The notes beneath the pieces were generated by a model. That model ran no database searches, was not told where the DNA came from, and worked only from the letters and a program-made list of their open reading frames with translations. Shown here one piece after another: positions 41,400 to 49,496 of a DNA stretch of 49,496 nucleotides. Source of the DNA: JAIEPT01 sp038217425 (lineage in GTDB: Bacteria > Planctomycetota > Planctomycetia > Gemmatales > Gemmataceae). Each line of letters opens with the position of its first letter. The stretch's first letter is position 1. The stretch spans positions 1 to 49,496 of the forward strand of contig JBBQPM010000031.1 in assembly GCA_038217425.1 (NCBI GenBank). Direction: 5' to 3'. Both the position numbers and the translations under genes were made by a program.

Positions 41400-43847
41400 T
41401 TAATGATTCAGAATGAACTCTTTCGTATTCAGCAACACCCACATTAAATCTCGTAGCCCCGCGGCGGCGCTCCCCGCCTTCTCGAAATGCTCGGCCGCGA
41501 TCGCTGCCTCGGCGCTCGTCGGAAGTCGACTTAGCGTCCGGAGATACGCCTCGCGGATGAGCTTGCCCGTGTCGGACTCCTTCGATTTCGCGACTTGCAG
41601 CATCCAGCCGTTCTTGATCGAGAGCTGCTTGTGGACTTCCTGATCGTTACGCAGGTACACGGTCTGCAAGAGCGTCGGCTCACTCGAACGCTCGCAGTCG
41701 CAGTTGATGAGCCGGGTCGGTTTGCCGAAGAGCGTTACCGCGTAGTTGCTGTCCTTGAAGCCGGAGAGGTTGCTCGAGAGCCCGATGGCGCGGGTGCGGA
41801 TCGGGTCCTTTTCCCAGGCGGCGCGCGAGTCGTCGGCCGCCGCGGCGTAGGCGATCGCGTCGACCGTCACCTCCGCCGGGAGCCTCCTCAGCACCGAACG
41901 GCTGAAATTGCGTTCGTCGAGTTTATTCGTCTCGTTCGGGCGGAAGCTGAGCTGGTACGTTCGGCTGTTCGCGATGGTGCGGTGCAGCCATTTCATGTCG
42001 TAGCCCGATTTAACGAAGCCCTGCGTCAGATAGTCGAGCAGTTCGGGATTGCTCGGCGCGTTGGCGAGGTTGAGGTCGTCCGGCGGATCGATGATGCCGA
42101 CGCTGAAGTAACCCGCCCAGACGCGATTGACGAATGCACGGGCGAAGTACGGATTGTCGGCCTGTCGCATCCAGTCCATGATCGGCTGCCGGGGATCGTC
42201 GAACCGCCCGGCGACCACTTCGTCGCCGCCCAGCAATTTGGGCGTGATGACTCGGCCCAGCTTCGGATTGGGCCTGGCATTCTTGACGACCTTCTGCTTC
42301 GCAGGCACCGTGAGATCCTTGAAGGGCACGAGCTTGCCGGAATAGGCGAGGTCGGCGAGCTTCTTCTTGTAGGCGCCGCTGTCTTCGTCGCCGACCAGGC
42401 CGATCTCCTTCTTCATGGCCGGGGCGAGTTTGCCGTCGCCGTTGGTCGAACGGACGCCATTGAAGAAGGCCGAGAACGATTCGAAATCGCTCTTGGTCCA
42501 CTGGTCGAACGGATGCTTGTGGCACTGGGCGCACTGGAGGCTGACGCCGAGGAAGGCGTGGGCGACGCTGAGCGCCTTGCCGTCGGAGCTGCCGACGCTT
42601 CGGCGGACCCAGAAGTAGGGCATGGTGTCGCGTTTGCTGAAGTCGGCGGTCTCGGTCTTGCGGTAGTACGAGACCATCTCCTCGCAATATTCCTTGTAAC
42701 TCTGTTCGAGCCCTTTGCCCTTCGCGAGCAGGATGCCGGCGACGAGCTGGTCGTAGGGCTGATTCTCGCTGACCCGGCGATGGATCCATTCGTACCAGAG
42801 ACGGGACTTGTCGCGGTTGAGCCCCGCTTCGCCGCCGAGCTGGCCGTTCTTGTCGGAGTTGCCGGTGAGGTCGCAAAGTTTCGTCGTCCACCACGCAGCG
42901 TACGTGGGCCGGGCGAGAAGTTCGTCGATCTTCCGGGCACGCTTGTCGGCGGACTTGTCGGCCAGGAACGCGAGGATCTCGGCCGGCGCGGGGAGGGTGC
43001 CGACCATGTCGAGACTGACTCGGCGGAGGAACTCTTCGTCGGTGCAAACATCGGAGGGGACGATGCCCAGCTTGGTGAGACGCTGGATGACCAGTTCGTC
43101 GATGCGGGTGGGCGTCGGGACTTTCGGGTAGTTGGCGCCGACGCGATCGGAAACGGGGACGAGGACGGTGACGGGGACGACGCCGTTGTCGTACAGGACG
43201 ATGACTGCGGTGCCGCCCCCTTCTTTCGCGGTGATGGCGCCGAGTTCGTCGACCGCGGCGATCGATTCGTCGTTGCTGCGGAATCGGCACAGGGCCGTCA
43301 CGTCTTCGCGCAGCCCGTTGGACCAGTTGGCGACGATGCGCAGCTTCGCTCCGTCGCCCGCCTTCTTGAAGAGGATTTCCTTCGGCTCGACCTCGAGCGA
43401 CACGAAGTCGGGGTCTTCGTCCTTGACGGCGGGCGCTCCGGCGTCGATCCACTTTTTCAGAATGTGAAACTGCCAGCTGCCGGGATCCACCAGCCTGCCC
43501 CCTTTATGGGACACGGTTTTCGTGGGCTTGCGGAGCAGCAGGCTGTCGGCGGTGTTTTTGAGATCGACGCGTGGAAGCTCGCCGGCGGTGAGCGCCTTGT
43601 GGTCTTCCTTGAAATCGTAGCCGAACAGCGACAGGCGAAAGCCGCCTTGTCCCTGGAACGACCCGTGACAGGCCCGGCCATTGCAGCCGAGTCGGCCCAG
43701 GAGCGGCACGACGTGGCGCTGGAAATGCGGGACTTCCTCGATCTTGCCGTCCGCGAAACGTCGATCGACGCCGGGCAATTCGTCTGCGTGCGAACGGGCG
43801 GCGAAACCGAGTGCGAGCAGGAGAGCGGGCAAAAACATGCGGTTCAT
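41400..43847 (-). CDS. DUF1549/DUF1553 cytochrome-like protein with a Big-2-type domain
   Basis: An 815-residue exported protein. The signal peptide is about 1-22 (S-H-A). The first cytochrome-like motif is unusual: C55-N-G-R-A-C60-H61, a Cx4CH, in L-G-C-N-G-R-A-C-H-G-S-F, in place of the CxxCH of the paralogue at 35837. Residues about 150-235 resemble a bacterial Ig-like (Big-2) domain ('S-N-D-E-S-I-A-A-V-D-x-x-G-x-I-x-A'). The DUF1549 domain (about 250-460) holds C-A-Q-C-H-K-H-P-F-D and the DUF1553 domain (about 540-790) holds N-P-Y-F-A-R-A-F-V-N-R-V-W. The architecture is common in Planctomycetes; the role is unknown but envelope-located. No DUF1501 gene is directly adjacent. Confidence 0.92.
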   Translation of the reverse strand: MNRMFLPALLLALGFAARSHADELPGVDRRFADGKIEEVPHFQRHVVPLLGRLGCNGRACHGSFQGQGGFRLSLFGYDFKEDHKALTAGELPRVDLKNTADSLLLRKPTKTVSHKGGRLVDPGSWQFHILKKWIDAGAPAVKDEDPDFVSLEVEPKEILFKKAGDGAKLRIVANWSNGLREDVTALCRFRSNDESIAAVDELGAITAKEGGGTAVIVLYDNGVVPVTVLVPVSDRVGANYPKVPTPTRIDELVIQRLTKLGIVPSDVCTDEEFLRRVSLDMVGTLPAPAEILAFLADKSADKRARKIDELLARPTYAAWWTTKLCDLTGNSDKNGQLGGEAGLNRDKSRLWYEWIHRRVSENQPYDQLVAGILLAKGKGLEQSYKEYCEEMVSYYRKTETADFSKRDTMPYFWVRRSVGSSDGKALSVAHAFLGVSLQCAQCHKHPFDQWTKSDFESFSAFFNGVRSTNGDGKLAPAMKKEIGLVGDEDSGAYKKKLADLAYSGKLVPFKDLTVPAKQKVVKNARPNPKLGRVITPKLLGGDEVVAGRFDDPRQPIMDWMRQADNPYFARAFVNRVWAGYFSVGIIDPPDDLNLANAPSNPELLDYLTQGFVKSGYDMKWLHRTIANSRTYQLSFRPNETNKLDERNFSRSVLRRLPAEVTVDAIAYAAAADDSRAAWEKDPIRTRAIGLSSNLSGFKDSNYAVTLFGKPTRLINCDCERSSEPTLLQTVYLRNDQEVHKQLSIKNGWMLQVAKSKESDTGKLIREAYLRTLSRLPTSAEAAIAAEHFEKAGSAAAGLRDLMWVLLNTKEFILNH

Positions 43848-44118
43848 GATTGACCCAAAAGGAACGCGTCGGAGACGGCAGTATCTCGGGATGTTAAGGG
43901 GGGAAGGTTATTGTAGCTGGAAACCTGGTCTGCAATCAAGGAGAACTTTCTGCGAAATTGCACGGGGGAAACCGGATTTTCTCGGGATTCGACCAGGCCT
44001 GACGGCCCCCATCTCCCCCGGCACTCAGAGTAAAGGATCCTTACCGCATGAAAGCGCGACGATCCAAAAGCTTCGGCCACGGGTTTCCGCTGTTTGTCCT
44101 CCGGCGTAGACTGTCGTC

Positions 44119-44928
44119 ATGCTCCGACTCACCTACATCAGCACGACGTCTATTCCCGTTGAAGCCGAATGCCTCACGCCCGACGGCCTGGCGGGCAAGT
44201 CTGTCGCGGAGATTGCGGCGCTCCTCGTGCAGCACGGCAACGCGCCGGCGCCGCTGGGCGAGTTCTTTCGCATCGATGGCGCCGCCGACGACGGGCACCT
44301 CGTCATCGAGGGGGACTGCTCGCGCGTCAAGTTAGTCGGCACGGGAATGAAGTCGGGCACGATCACGGTCGAGGGCAATATCGGCATGCACACGGGCGCC
44401 GAGATGTGCGGCGGGACCATCGACGTGCGGGGAAACGCGGGCGACTGGGCCGGCGCGGAGATGCGAGGCGGTACGCTCCGCATCCGCGGCAACGCGGGAC
44501 ACCTCCTCGGCGCCGGCTATCGCGGCAGCCGACTCGGCATGCTCGGCGGCATGATTCTCGTCGACGGCAACGCGGGCAATGAAGTGGGCAGCGGCATGCG
44601 TCGCGGCACCATCGCCGTCCGCGGCAACGTCGCCGACTTCGCCGGGGTGTCGATGATTGCCGGCTCGCTCCTGATCTTCGGCAAGACCGGCATCCGCATC
44701 GGCGCCGGCATGAAGCGCGGCTCCATCGCCGTCTTCGGCGACGCGCCGCCGCTACTTCCCACGTTCCGCTACGACTGCGTCTACAACCCCGTCTTCCTGC
44801 GCGTCTACCTGCGGATACTCCAGGACGCCGGTTTCGCCGTCGCCCCGGAGTTCATGACGGCGTCATATCGGCGCTACAGCGGCGACCTCGTCGCGCTGGG
44901 CAAGGGCGAGATCCTGGTTCTGAACTAG
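44119..44928 (+). CDS. fhcC: Formylmethanofuran dehydrogenase subunit C (FhcC)
   Basis: A 269-residue subunit of the formyltransferase/hydrolase complex, which links formyl-tetrahydromethanopterin to formate in C1 metabolism. In methanogens the homologue is FwdC/FmdC. The protein is dominated by a right-handed beta-helix of repeated turns 'G-x-M-x-x-G-x-I-x-V-x-G-N-x-G': VGTGMKSGTITVEGNIG, AEMCGGTIDVRGNAGDWAG, GGTLRIRGNAGHLLG, GMILVDGNAGNEVG and RRGTIAVRGNVADFAG. The C-terminal helical segment (about 215-269) contains R-Y-D-C-V-Y-N-P-V-F-L-R-V-Y-L-R. No fhcA, fhcB or fhcD is present in the window, so the complex is coded elsewhere or the cluster is split. It is convergent with the giant cytochrome gene, with a perfect palindrome between. 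Confidence 0.9.
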   Translation: MLRLTYISTTSIPVEAECLTPDGLAGKSVAEIAALLVQHGNAPAPLGEFFRIDGAADDGHLVIEGDCSRVKLVGTGMKSGTITVEGNIGMHTGAEMCGGTIDVRGNAGDWAGAEMRGGTLRIRGNAGHLLGAGYRGSRLGMLGGMILVDGNAGNEVGSGMRRGTIAVRGNVADFAGVSMIAGSLLIFGKTGIRIGAGMKRGSIAVFGDAPPLLPTFRYDCVYNPVFLRVYLRILQDAGFAVAPEFMTASYRRYSGDLVALGKGEILVLN

Positions 44929-44967
44929 CACCGTACGCGGGGCGAATTGATGAATCGGCGTTTTCGC

Positions 44968-45028
44968 TCCGAGCCGGAAGCGTGAGCGACGATCTTCGCA
45001 AAATCGTCGCTCACGCTTCCGGCTCGGA
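44968..45028. repeat. Perfect 26-bp inverted repeat between convergent genes
   Basis: Two 26-nt arms (44968-44993 and 45003-45028), starting TCCGAGCCGGAAGC, are exact reverse complements with a 9-nt loop. They lie 40 bp after the fhcC stop (44928, +) and 59 bp before the stop of the PVC cytochrome gene (45087, -), a natural site for a two-way terminator. At 26 bp with no mismatch the arms are much longer than a terminator needs, so recent formation, gene conversion or mobility is likely. Confidence 0.88.
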
Positions 45029-45086
45029 AATGCGACGCTTCATTTCCGCCCGCGGAAAGTATAACTTTCAACGACCAACCTTTGAG

Positions 45087-48000
45087 TTACTCCCCGGCAT
45101 GGGCGATTTCGGCACGGGCCTTCGAGTCGTCCGGCACGCGCACTTCCAGACGGACTTCCTTCGCGCTCGCGCCGGCGATGCGCAACGTCAACGTGTGACG
45201 TCCCGTCGGCAGCACGACGCGCACGCTTTTCTTGACGTCGTGTTTTTCCTCGCCGATCCAGAGCGTCGCCTCAGGGCCGGCGGCGACGAGCACCTCGATG
45301 GCGCCGGCCTGGGTCACGTTGATCTCGCCCTGGAGATAGTCGACCGGCTGATAGCCGACCGGCCCCTTACCCAACAAGGAAGCCGTCGGCAACGTTCCGT
45401 CGTAGAGGGCGTAGACGACGTCCCAATTCTCGGGCGGGCTGCTCAGAATGTTGTTGCGGAAGGCTTCACGGTCGGGCACGCCATCCGAGATAAGACTTGC
45501 TGGAATCTTATAAAGGCTCTTCCAACGCTGCATCGTCATCGCCGAACGCGGGCCATACTTGCCGGGTTTGCCGAGTTCGGAGACGAAGCGCATCAGGTCG
45601 AGCAGCTCGGCTTTCGTGAGAATGCGCGTGATCCCTTCAGGCATCAGCGATTTGCCGGTCGTCTCCTCGTCGATCTCGTCGATCGCGATCTTGATGCGTT
45701 TGCCGGTCGCGTCCTTGAGGACGATCTGGTTCTTGGTCCGTTCGGCGACGACGCCCGTGATGATCTTGCCGCTCGACGTGGCGATGACCTTGGTGAGGTA
45801 CTCCTCCTTGATGGCGTTGTTGGGATCGAGGATGGAGCTGACGATGTAGTCGATGGGAGAGGCGTTGCCGATGGGCCCGAGGTCGGGGCCGATGCTGCCG
45901 CCGGCTTTGTGGATGGCGTGGCACTTGATGCAACCGAGGTCGCCGCGGAGGAAGATCTTTTCGCCGCGGACGGCGTCGCCCTTTTCCAGAACTTCGGCGA
46001 TGATCGTCTTGAGCTGGGCGGCACTGGGGGGCTTGACATCGCCTTCGAGCCCGGCGATCTTGGCGGCGACGTCGGCGAGGGCCTTGTCATTACGCCCCGC
46101 GAGGTACATGGCGCGGATCACGAGCTTGGCGGCGTCGGCGCCGATCGGCGCTTCCCCGATCGCGGCGGCGAGCGCGTCGGAGCCCCCTTTACGCGTCAAG
46201 TACGCCTCGACGAGTTCGCTCGGGTCGTCGTTTTCCTTGAGTTGGCCGAGCACGGTCGCCGCGATCTTGGCGCCTGCCTTGAGATCGTTTTGGCCCAGGC
46301 CGATGGCTGCCAGCATGCGGACGTCGACCGGGTATTCCGAGCTGGCGAGCACCGTCAGCGTTTGCCGATCTTCGGGCAAATGGAACGACGCCAGCGCCTC
46401 GATGGCCGACTTCCGCACGGCGGCGGGCGTCGTCGCATTGACCGCGAGGGCGCGAATCCCGGGGGCCAGGTCCTTTCGTTTCCAGGCGGCGGCCAGGCGG
46501 ATTGCCTCGGGCGCCAGATCGGGGCCGTTCACCAGTGCCGACAACGTGAAGGCGTTCGCCTTGGGTTGCACGCGGCGCGTGTTCGCCGACTCTGCCAGCC
46601 ATTCCAGCGTTTTCTGGCGCAGCGCGAGCGGCAGCACGTCCTTCGTCTCGACGAGCGCGAAGATCTTTCCCAGATCCGCTTCCGTGCCGAGACGAACGAT
46701 CGTCTCGATCACCGGCCCCTTGCGCTCGATCGGTAGATTTCCCGATTCGAGAAACTTGAGCAGCGAGCCGGCGATGTTCTTGCGGTCGAACTTGGCGCCC
46801 ACGCGTTTCTCGAGCGTGTTCATCGTTTCCTTGAACGTGTAGTCGAGATACTCGTCGACCGGATGCGTCAAGAGTTCCGCGGCGATGAAGACGGCGGGTT
46901 CCGTATGGAAGAAGCTCAAGGCGCGGATCGCCTCGAGCCGGACGCGCGGATGTTCGTCATTGATCTGCACGCGCAGTAGGCCGAGCGGATCTTTGACGCG
47001 GTCGCGCCAGTAGCAGAGGACGCGCGTCGCCGCCGCGCGGGCGCGGAAGTCGGGCGAACGGAGCATCTGCTTCAGCAGCGGCTCGTTCACGACGTCGTGA
47101 TTCTGATGCAGCCAGAGGGCCTCGGTCAGATGATGCTCGTACTCCGAATCTTTGCGCTCGAGCGCCGTCGTCCATTTGGCGAGTGCTGCGAGGACTGCCT
47201 TGCCGTCGCGGCTGCCGAGTTCTTGCCGGGTGCGGTAGCGAACGCGGTCCTCGGGCGACTTCAGCCGATCGAGCAGCTTCTCGATCGGCTCGCCGGCGAT
47301 TTTCGCGGGCGTCGAAAGGGGGCGACCTTCGTACGTAATGCGGAAGATTCGGCCATGTGCGCGGTCGCGGTTGGGGTCGCGGAGGTTGTGTTGCATGTGG
47401 CCGATAATCGGGTTGTGCCAGTCGAGGAAGTAGATGGCGCCGTCGGGCCCGACGCGTAGATCCGACGGGCGGAAGTTCGGATCGCGCGACTGCACGATCG
47501 GCTCCACCTCGATGCCTTCGAGGCTCGCCCCCTTGTCCTTCAGCTTGTACTGGAGGATGCCCTGGAAGTTGATGACGTCGCCGACGAGCAGGTTGCCCTG
47601 GTTCTCCGGCGGGAAGTGGTTGCTCGAGAGGATCTCCATGCCCGGGCAGGGCCGACTCTTCTGCTTGTAGACGGTCGGCGGGCGCGAGTGGCGCTGCGGG
47701 TAATCGGTTTGTCCCGAGAAAAGCGTGCCGTGATAAGGGACGGCGCCGGTGCCGTCGACGACGATGTCCTGGCCCCAGCGGTCGAAGACGTGACCGTGCG
47801 GATTGGCGAAGCCGAAATTGACGTAGGTTTCGAACTTGGCGGTGCGCGGCTCGAAGCGGAAAACGCCGGCGTTGGTGTTGCGCGTGGTCGGGCCCCACGG
47901 GCTCTCGACCTGCGTGTGATGGAACGTCCCTTCCTGAAAATACAGGGCGCCGCCGGGATCGAGCACGAAGCTGTTGGCGGCGTGATGCGTGTCGGCCGAG

Positions 48001-49394
48001 TCGATGCCGTTAATCACCTTGGTGCGGACGTCGGCCTTGCCGTCGCCGTCGGTATCTTTGAGGAACAGCACGTCGGGCTGCTGGGCGATGAGGACACCGC
48101 CGTTCCAGAGTTCCATGCCGGTCGGGCAGTGGAGTCCCTCGGCGAAGACGGTCATCTTGTCGGCCTTGCCGTCGCCGTCGGTATCCTCGAAGACGAGGAT
48201 CTGGTCGTTCATTTGTTCTTTGGGCTTCCAGTGCGGATACGTCGGCCAGACCGCGACCCAGAGCCTGCCCCGGGCGTCGAACGTCATCTGCACCGGGTTG
48301 ACCAGGGCGGGCCATTCTTTCTCGGAGGCGAACAAGTTGACCTTCATGTTCTTGGCGACGGTCATGTTCTTGACCGCTTCCTCGCCGGTAAGAAACGCGT
48401 GCTTGCCACCCTCAAGTTTGCCGAGCTTGTTCGACTTCACTTCGAGAAATTCGGGGATGTTGCCGTCGTCGACCTTGACGTCTTGCCCGCGCGCCGCGGC
48501 CCAGGCGACCTTGTCGCGGTTGGCCGACATGACGTCGAGGATCTCCATCTCGCGCTGCATGACGACGAAGTTGGTCTGCCCCTCGGGCTGGAATTTGAGG
48601 CTCGCCCGGCCGCCGTAAATCGAGAAGCCGTCGACGGTGCGGTAGCGGTGGAACCAGTGGAAATTCTTGTCGAGCACGGCCCGACGAATCTTGTCCAGAT
48701 GCGTGGCGTCCGCGGGTTTCTGGTAAAGGATGCGGTCGATGATCTCGGCGACGACTTTGTTGCCGTCGGCGTTGAGATGGACGCCGTTGATGGTGAGCGG
48801 CTTCGCGGCCTTGGCGTACGCCTCGAGCGTCGGCGCGTAGAGATCCACGAAATACACGCCCTTCTTCTTGGCGACTTCCGCCATCGCGGCCGTGTACATC
48901 TTGAGTCGGCGATTGTTCTGCGCACCATCGGGCAGATGCGGGGTATTCAGGTTCTCATGCGCGATCGGTGAGAACAGGACCAGACGCGCGGAATTCTGGC
49001 CGTCGTACTTCTCCTTGGTCGTCTCGTCGATGAATTTCTCGAGCGTCTCCTTGAATTTGTCCAGCCCCGCCTGGTCCGCGAACGATTCGTTGTAGCCGAA
49101 AAAGGCGAAGACGGCGGAGGTGCGGGTGCGCGTGAGCCAATCCTTGGGGGAGCCGAAGTTGGCGGAACGAATGCGGTGGTTCAGCTCGTCGCCGGGAAAG
49201 CCGAGGTTGCGAAAGGCCAAGTCGTGGTTGGGAAACCGCGCGAGGAAAACCGTTTCGAGCCAGCCGTCGTGCTGCATGCGTTCGGCGAGGGTGTTCCCGA
49301 GGATGCTGATGCGTTCGCCCGGTTTGGGAACGAAATCCTGAGCGAAGGCGGGGGTGAAAGCGAGGGCGAGCCAAAGAGCGGAGATACGAAACAT
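45087..49394 (-). CDS. PVC-type heme-binding CxxCH protein with an SGNH-like N-terminal domain
   Basis: A 1435-residue exported multidomain protein. The signal peptide is about 1-19 (F-A-Q). An SGNH/GDSL-like domain follows (about 25-230: I-S-I-L-G-N-T-L-A-E-R-M, then F-G-Y-N-E-S-F, then N-G-V-H-L-N-A-D-G). The nucleophile Ser of the first block is Thr35 in G-N-T, so the domain may be inactive. A membrane-bound-dehydrogenase-type beta-propeller (about 345-690) has F-E-D-T-D-G-D-G-K-A-D-K-M-T repeats and G-P-D-G-A-I-Y-F-L-D-W-H-N-P-I-I-G-H. HEAT-like repeats follow (about 705-1060), then the PVC cytochrome domain with C1155-I-K-C-H1159. The end (about 1290-1435) is a beta-rich module. It should sit in the periplasm and handle electron transfer or sugar oxidation. 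ATG 49394 has GAGGA 7 nt upstream. Confidence 0.93.
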   Translation of the reverse strand: MFRISALWLALAFTPAFAQDFVPKPGERISILGNTLAERMQHDGWLETVFLARFPNHDLAFRNLGFPGDELNHRIRSANFGSPKDWLTRTRTSAVFAFFGYNESFADQAGLDKFKETLEKFIDETTKEKYDGQNSARLVLFSPIAHENLNTPHLPDGAQNNRRLKMYTAAMAEVAKKKGVYFVDLYAPTLEAYAKAAKPLTINGVHLNADGNKVVAEIIDRILYQKPADATHLDKIRRAVLDKNFHWFHRYRTVDGFSIYGGRASLKFQPEGQTNFVVMQREMEILDVMSANRDKVAWAAARGQDVKVDDGNIPEFLEVKSNKLGKLEGGKHAFLTGEEAVKNMTVAKNMKVNLFASEKEWPALVNPVQMTFDARGRLWVAVWPTYPHWKPKEQMNDQILVFEDTDGDGKADKMTVFAEGLHCPTGMELWNGGVLIAQQPDVLFLKDTDGDGKADVRTKVINGIDSADTHHAANSFVLDPGGALYFQEGTFHHTQVESPWGPTTRNTNAGVFRFEPRTAKFETYVNFGFANPHGHVFDRWGQDIVVDGTGAVPYHGTLFSGQTDYPQRHSRPPTVYKQKSRPCPGMEILSSNHFPPENQGNLLVGDVINFQGILQYKLKDKGASLEGIEVEPIVQSRDPNFRPSDLRVGPDGAIYFLDWHNPIIGHMQHNLRDPNRDRAHGRIFRITYEGRPLSTPAKIAGEPIEKLLDRLKSPEDRVRYRTRQELGSRDGKAVLAALAKWTTALERKDSEYEHHLTEALWLHQNHDVVNEPLLKQMLRSPDFRARAAATRVLCYWRDRVKDPLGLLRVQINDEHPRVRLEAIRALSFFHTEPAVFIAAELLTHPVDEYLDYTFKETMNTLEKRVGAKFDRKNIAGSLLKFLESGNLPIERKGPVIETIVRLGTEADLGKIFALVETKDVLPLALRQKTLEWLAESANTRRVQPKANAFTLSALVNGPDLAPEAIRLAAAWKRKDLAPGIRALAVNATTPAAVRKSAIEALASFHLPEDRQTLTVLASSEYPVDVRMLAAIGLGQNDLKAGAKIAATVLGQLKENDDPSELVEAYLTRKGGSDALAAAIGEAPIGADAAKLVIRAMYLAGRNDKALADVAAKIAGLEGDVKPPSAAQLKTIIAEVLEKGDAVRGEKIFLRGDLGCIKCHAIHKAGGSIGPDLGPIGNASPIDYIVSSILDPNNAIKEEYLTKVIATSSGKIITGVVAERTKNQIVLKDATGKRIKIAIDEIDEETTGKSLMPEGITRILTKAELLDLMRFVSELGKPGKYGPRSAMTMQRWKSLYKIPASLISDGVPDREAFRNNILSSPPENWDVVYALYDGTLPTASLLGKGPVGYQPVDYLQGEINVTQAGAIEVLVAAGPEATLWIGEEKHDVKKSVRVVLPTGRHTLTLRIAGASAKEVRLEVRVPDDSKARAEIAHAGE

Positions 49395-49433
49395 GGAGAA
49401 ATCCTCGGGGAAGGTTAGAAGCGTACATTAGCC

Positions 49434-49471
49434 CGAAAGCCCAGGGATGGCTATCCCTGGGGGGGCGCGCC
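49434..49471. repeat. Single REP-like unit, CCCAGGGAT family
   Basis: One further copy of the element seen at 6117 and 34560: CGAAAGCCCAGGGATGGCTA followed by the complement arm ATCCCTGGGG. Here it lies 40 bp upstream of the start of the 1435-residue gene, so it is in a 5' rather than a 3' position. The window ends 25 bp later, so a partner copy beyond the edge cannot be ruled out. Confidence 0.85.
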
Positions 49472-49496
49472 AATGGTTTCCGGCACTCGTCCCGGC

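Noticed and set aside
41595..43853. 752-codon frame on the + strand opposite the DUF1549/DUF1553 gene
   Set aside because: Very acidic/Gly-rich composition and full overlap with a real gene; no domain seen.
44033..44042. AAGGATCCTT palindrome upstream of fhcC
   Set aside because: A 10-bp perfect palindrome without flanking symmetry is expected by chance in a window of this size.

Overview
The window looks like a chromosomal segment of a Planctomycete, most probably from the Gemmataceae or a close relative. By eye the DNA is GC-rich (roughly 60% or more). It carries several families that are characteristic of Planctomycetes: two DUF1549/DUF1553 proteins with cytochrome-like CxxCH or Cx4CH motifs, a Tat-exported DUF1501 protein, a 1435-residue PVC-type heme-binding CxxCH protein, paired sulfatase-modifying (formylglycine-generating) enzymes, and FhcC of the tetrahydromethanopterin C1 pathway. 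I support 37 protein genes, one of them cut by the left edge. I found no rRNA, tRNA, CRISPR array, insertion sequence or prophage.

Layout. 1-4 kb: end of an unknown gene, a PhnD-like binding protein, a TolC-like outer-membrane protein, and a divergent 2-oxoacid:ferredoxin oxidoreductase beta subunit. 4-10 kb: a secreted M14 peptidase, a class III aminotransferase and acetyl-CoA synthetase, all on the + strand. 10-16.5 kb: two tandem membrane-anchored formylglycine-generating enzymes, a methyltransferase, a Gfo/Idh/MocA oxidoreductase, and a translationally coupled cobalt/nickel-type ECF module (two-helix membrane protein - CbiQ - CbiO) that lacks a recognisable substrate-binding subunit. 16.8-25 kb: HEAT-repeat and PQQ-propeller exported proteins, an RsmC/RlmG-type methyltransferase, a VapBC-type toxin-antitoxin pair, and an Asp-box propeller protein whose stop overlaps a MoaD/ThiS-type sulfur carrier. 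25-34.5 kb, all on the - strand: RND/MMPL exporter, then a tight run enolase - CocE-type hydrolase - CNT nucleoside transporter - WD40 protein. 34.6-49.4 kb: RlmI-type methyltransferase with a PSD1 cytochrome protein, a small Cys-rich secreted protein, DUF1501, SMI1/KNR4, a second DUF1549/1553 protein, FhcC and the giant PVC protein.

The most striking non-coding feature is a set of intergenic palindromes from at least ten sequence families. They sit at the 3' ends of transcription units, above all between convergent genes. One family (core CCCAGGGAT-GGCT-ATCCCTGGG) occurs six times at three loci; one of those loci is a perfect 32-bp inverted pair 33 bp apart, the layout of a REPIN. A second family (core CGTGGGGCACGTTT) occurs as inverted pairs at two loci. 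The remaining families occur once each here.

Other points worth attention are a complete enolase reading frame in which the near-invariant His of the S-H-R-S-G-E-T-E-D motif is Ala and the conserved Glu of the Q-E-F motif is Asp, the incomplete ECF module with an unrecognised coupled membrane protein, the ATGA-coupled propeller and MoaD-like pair, and a lower-GC SMI1/KNR4 gene that may have been acquired by transfer. Many long ORFs antisense to real genes are artefacts of high-GC codon usage.
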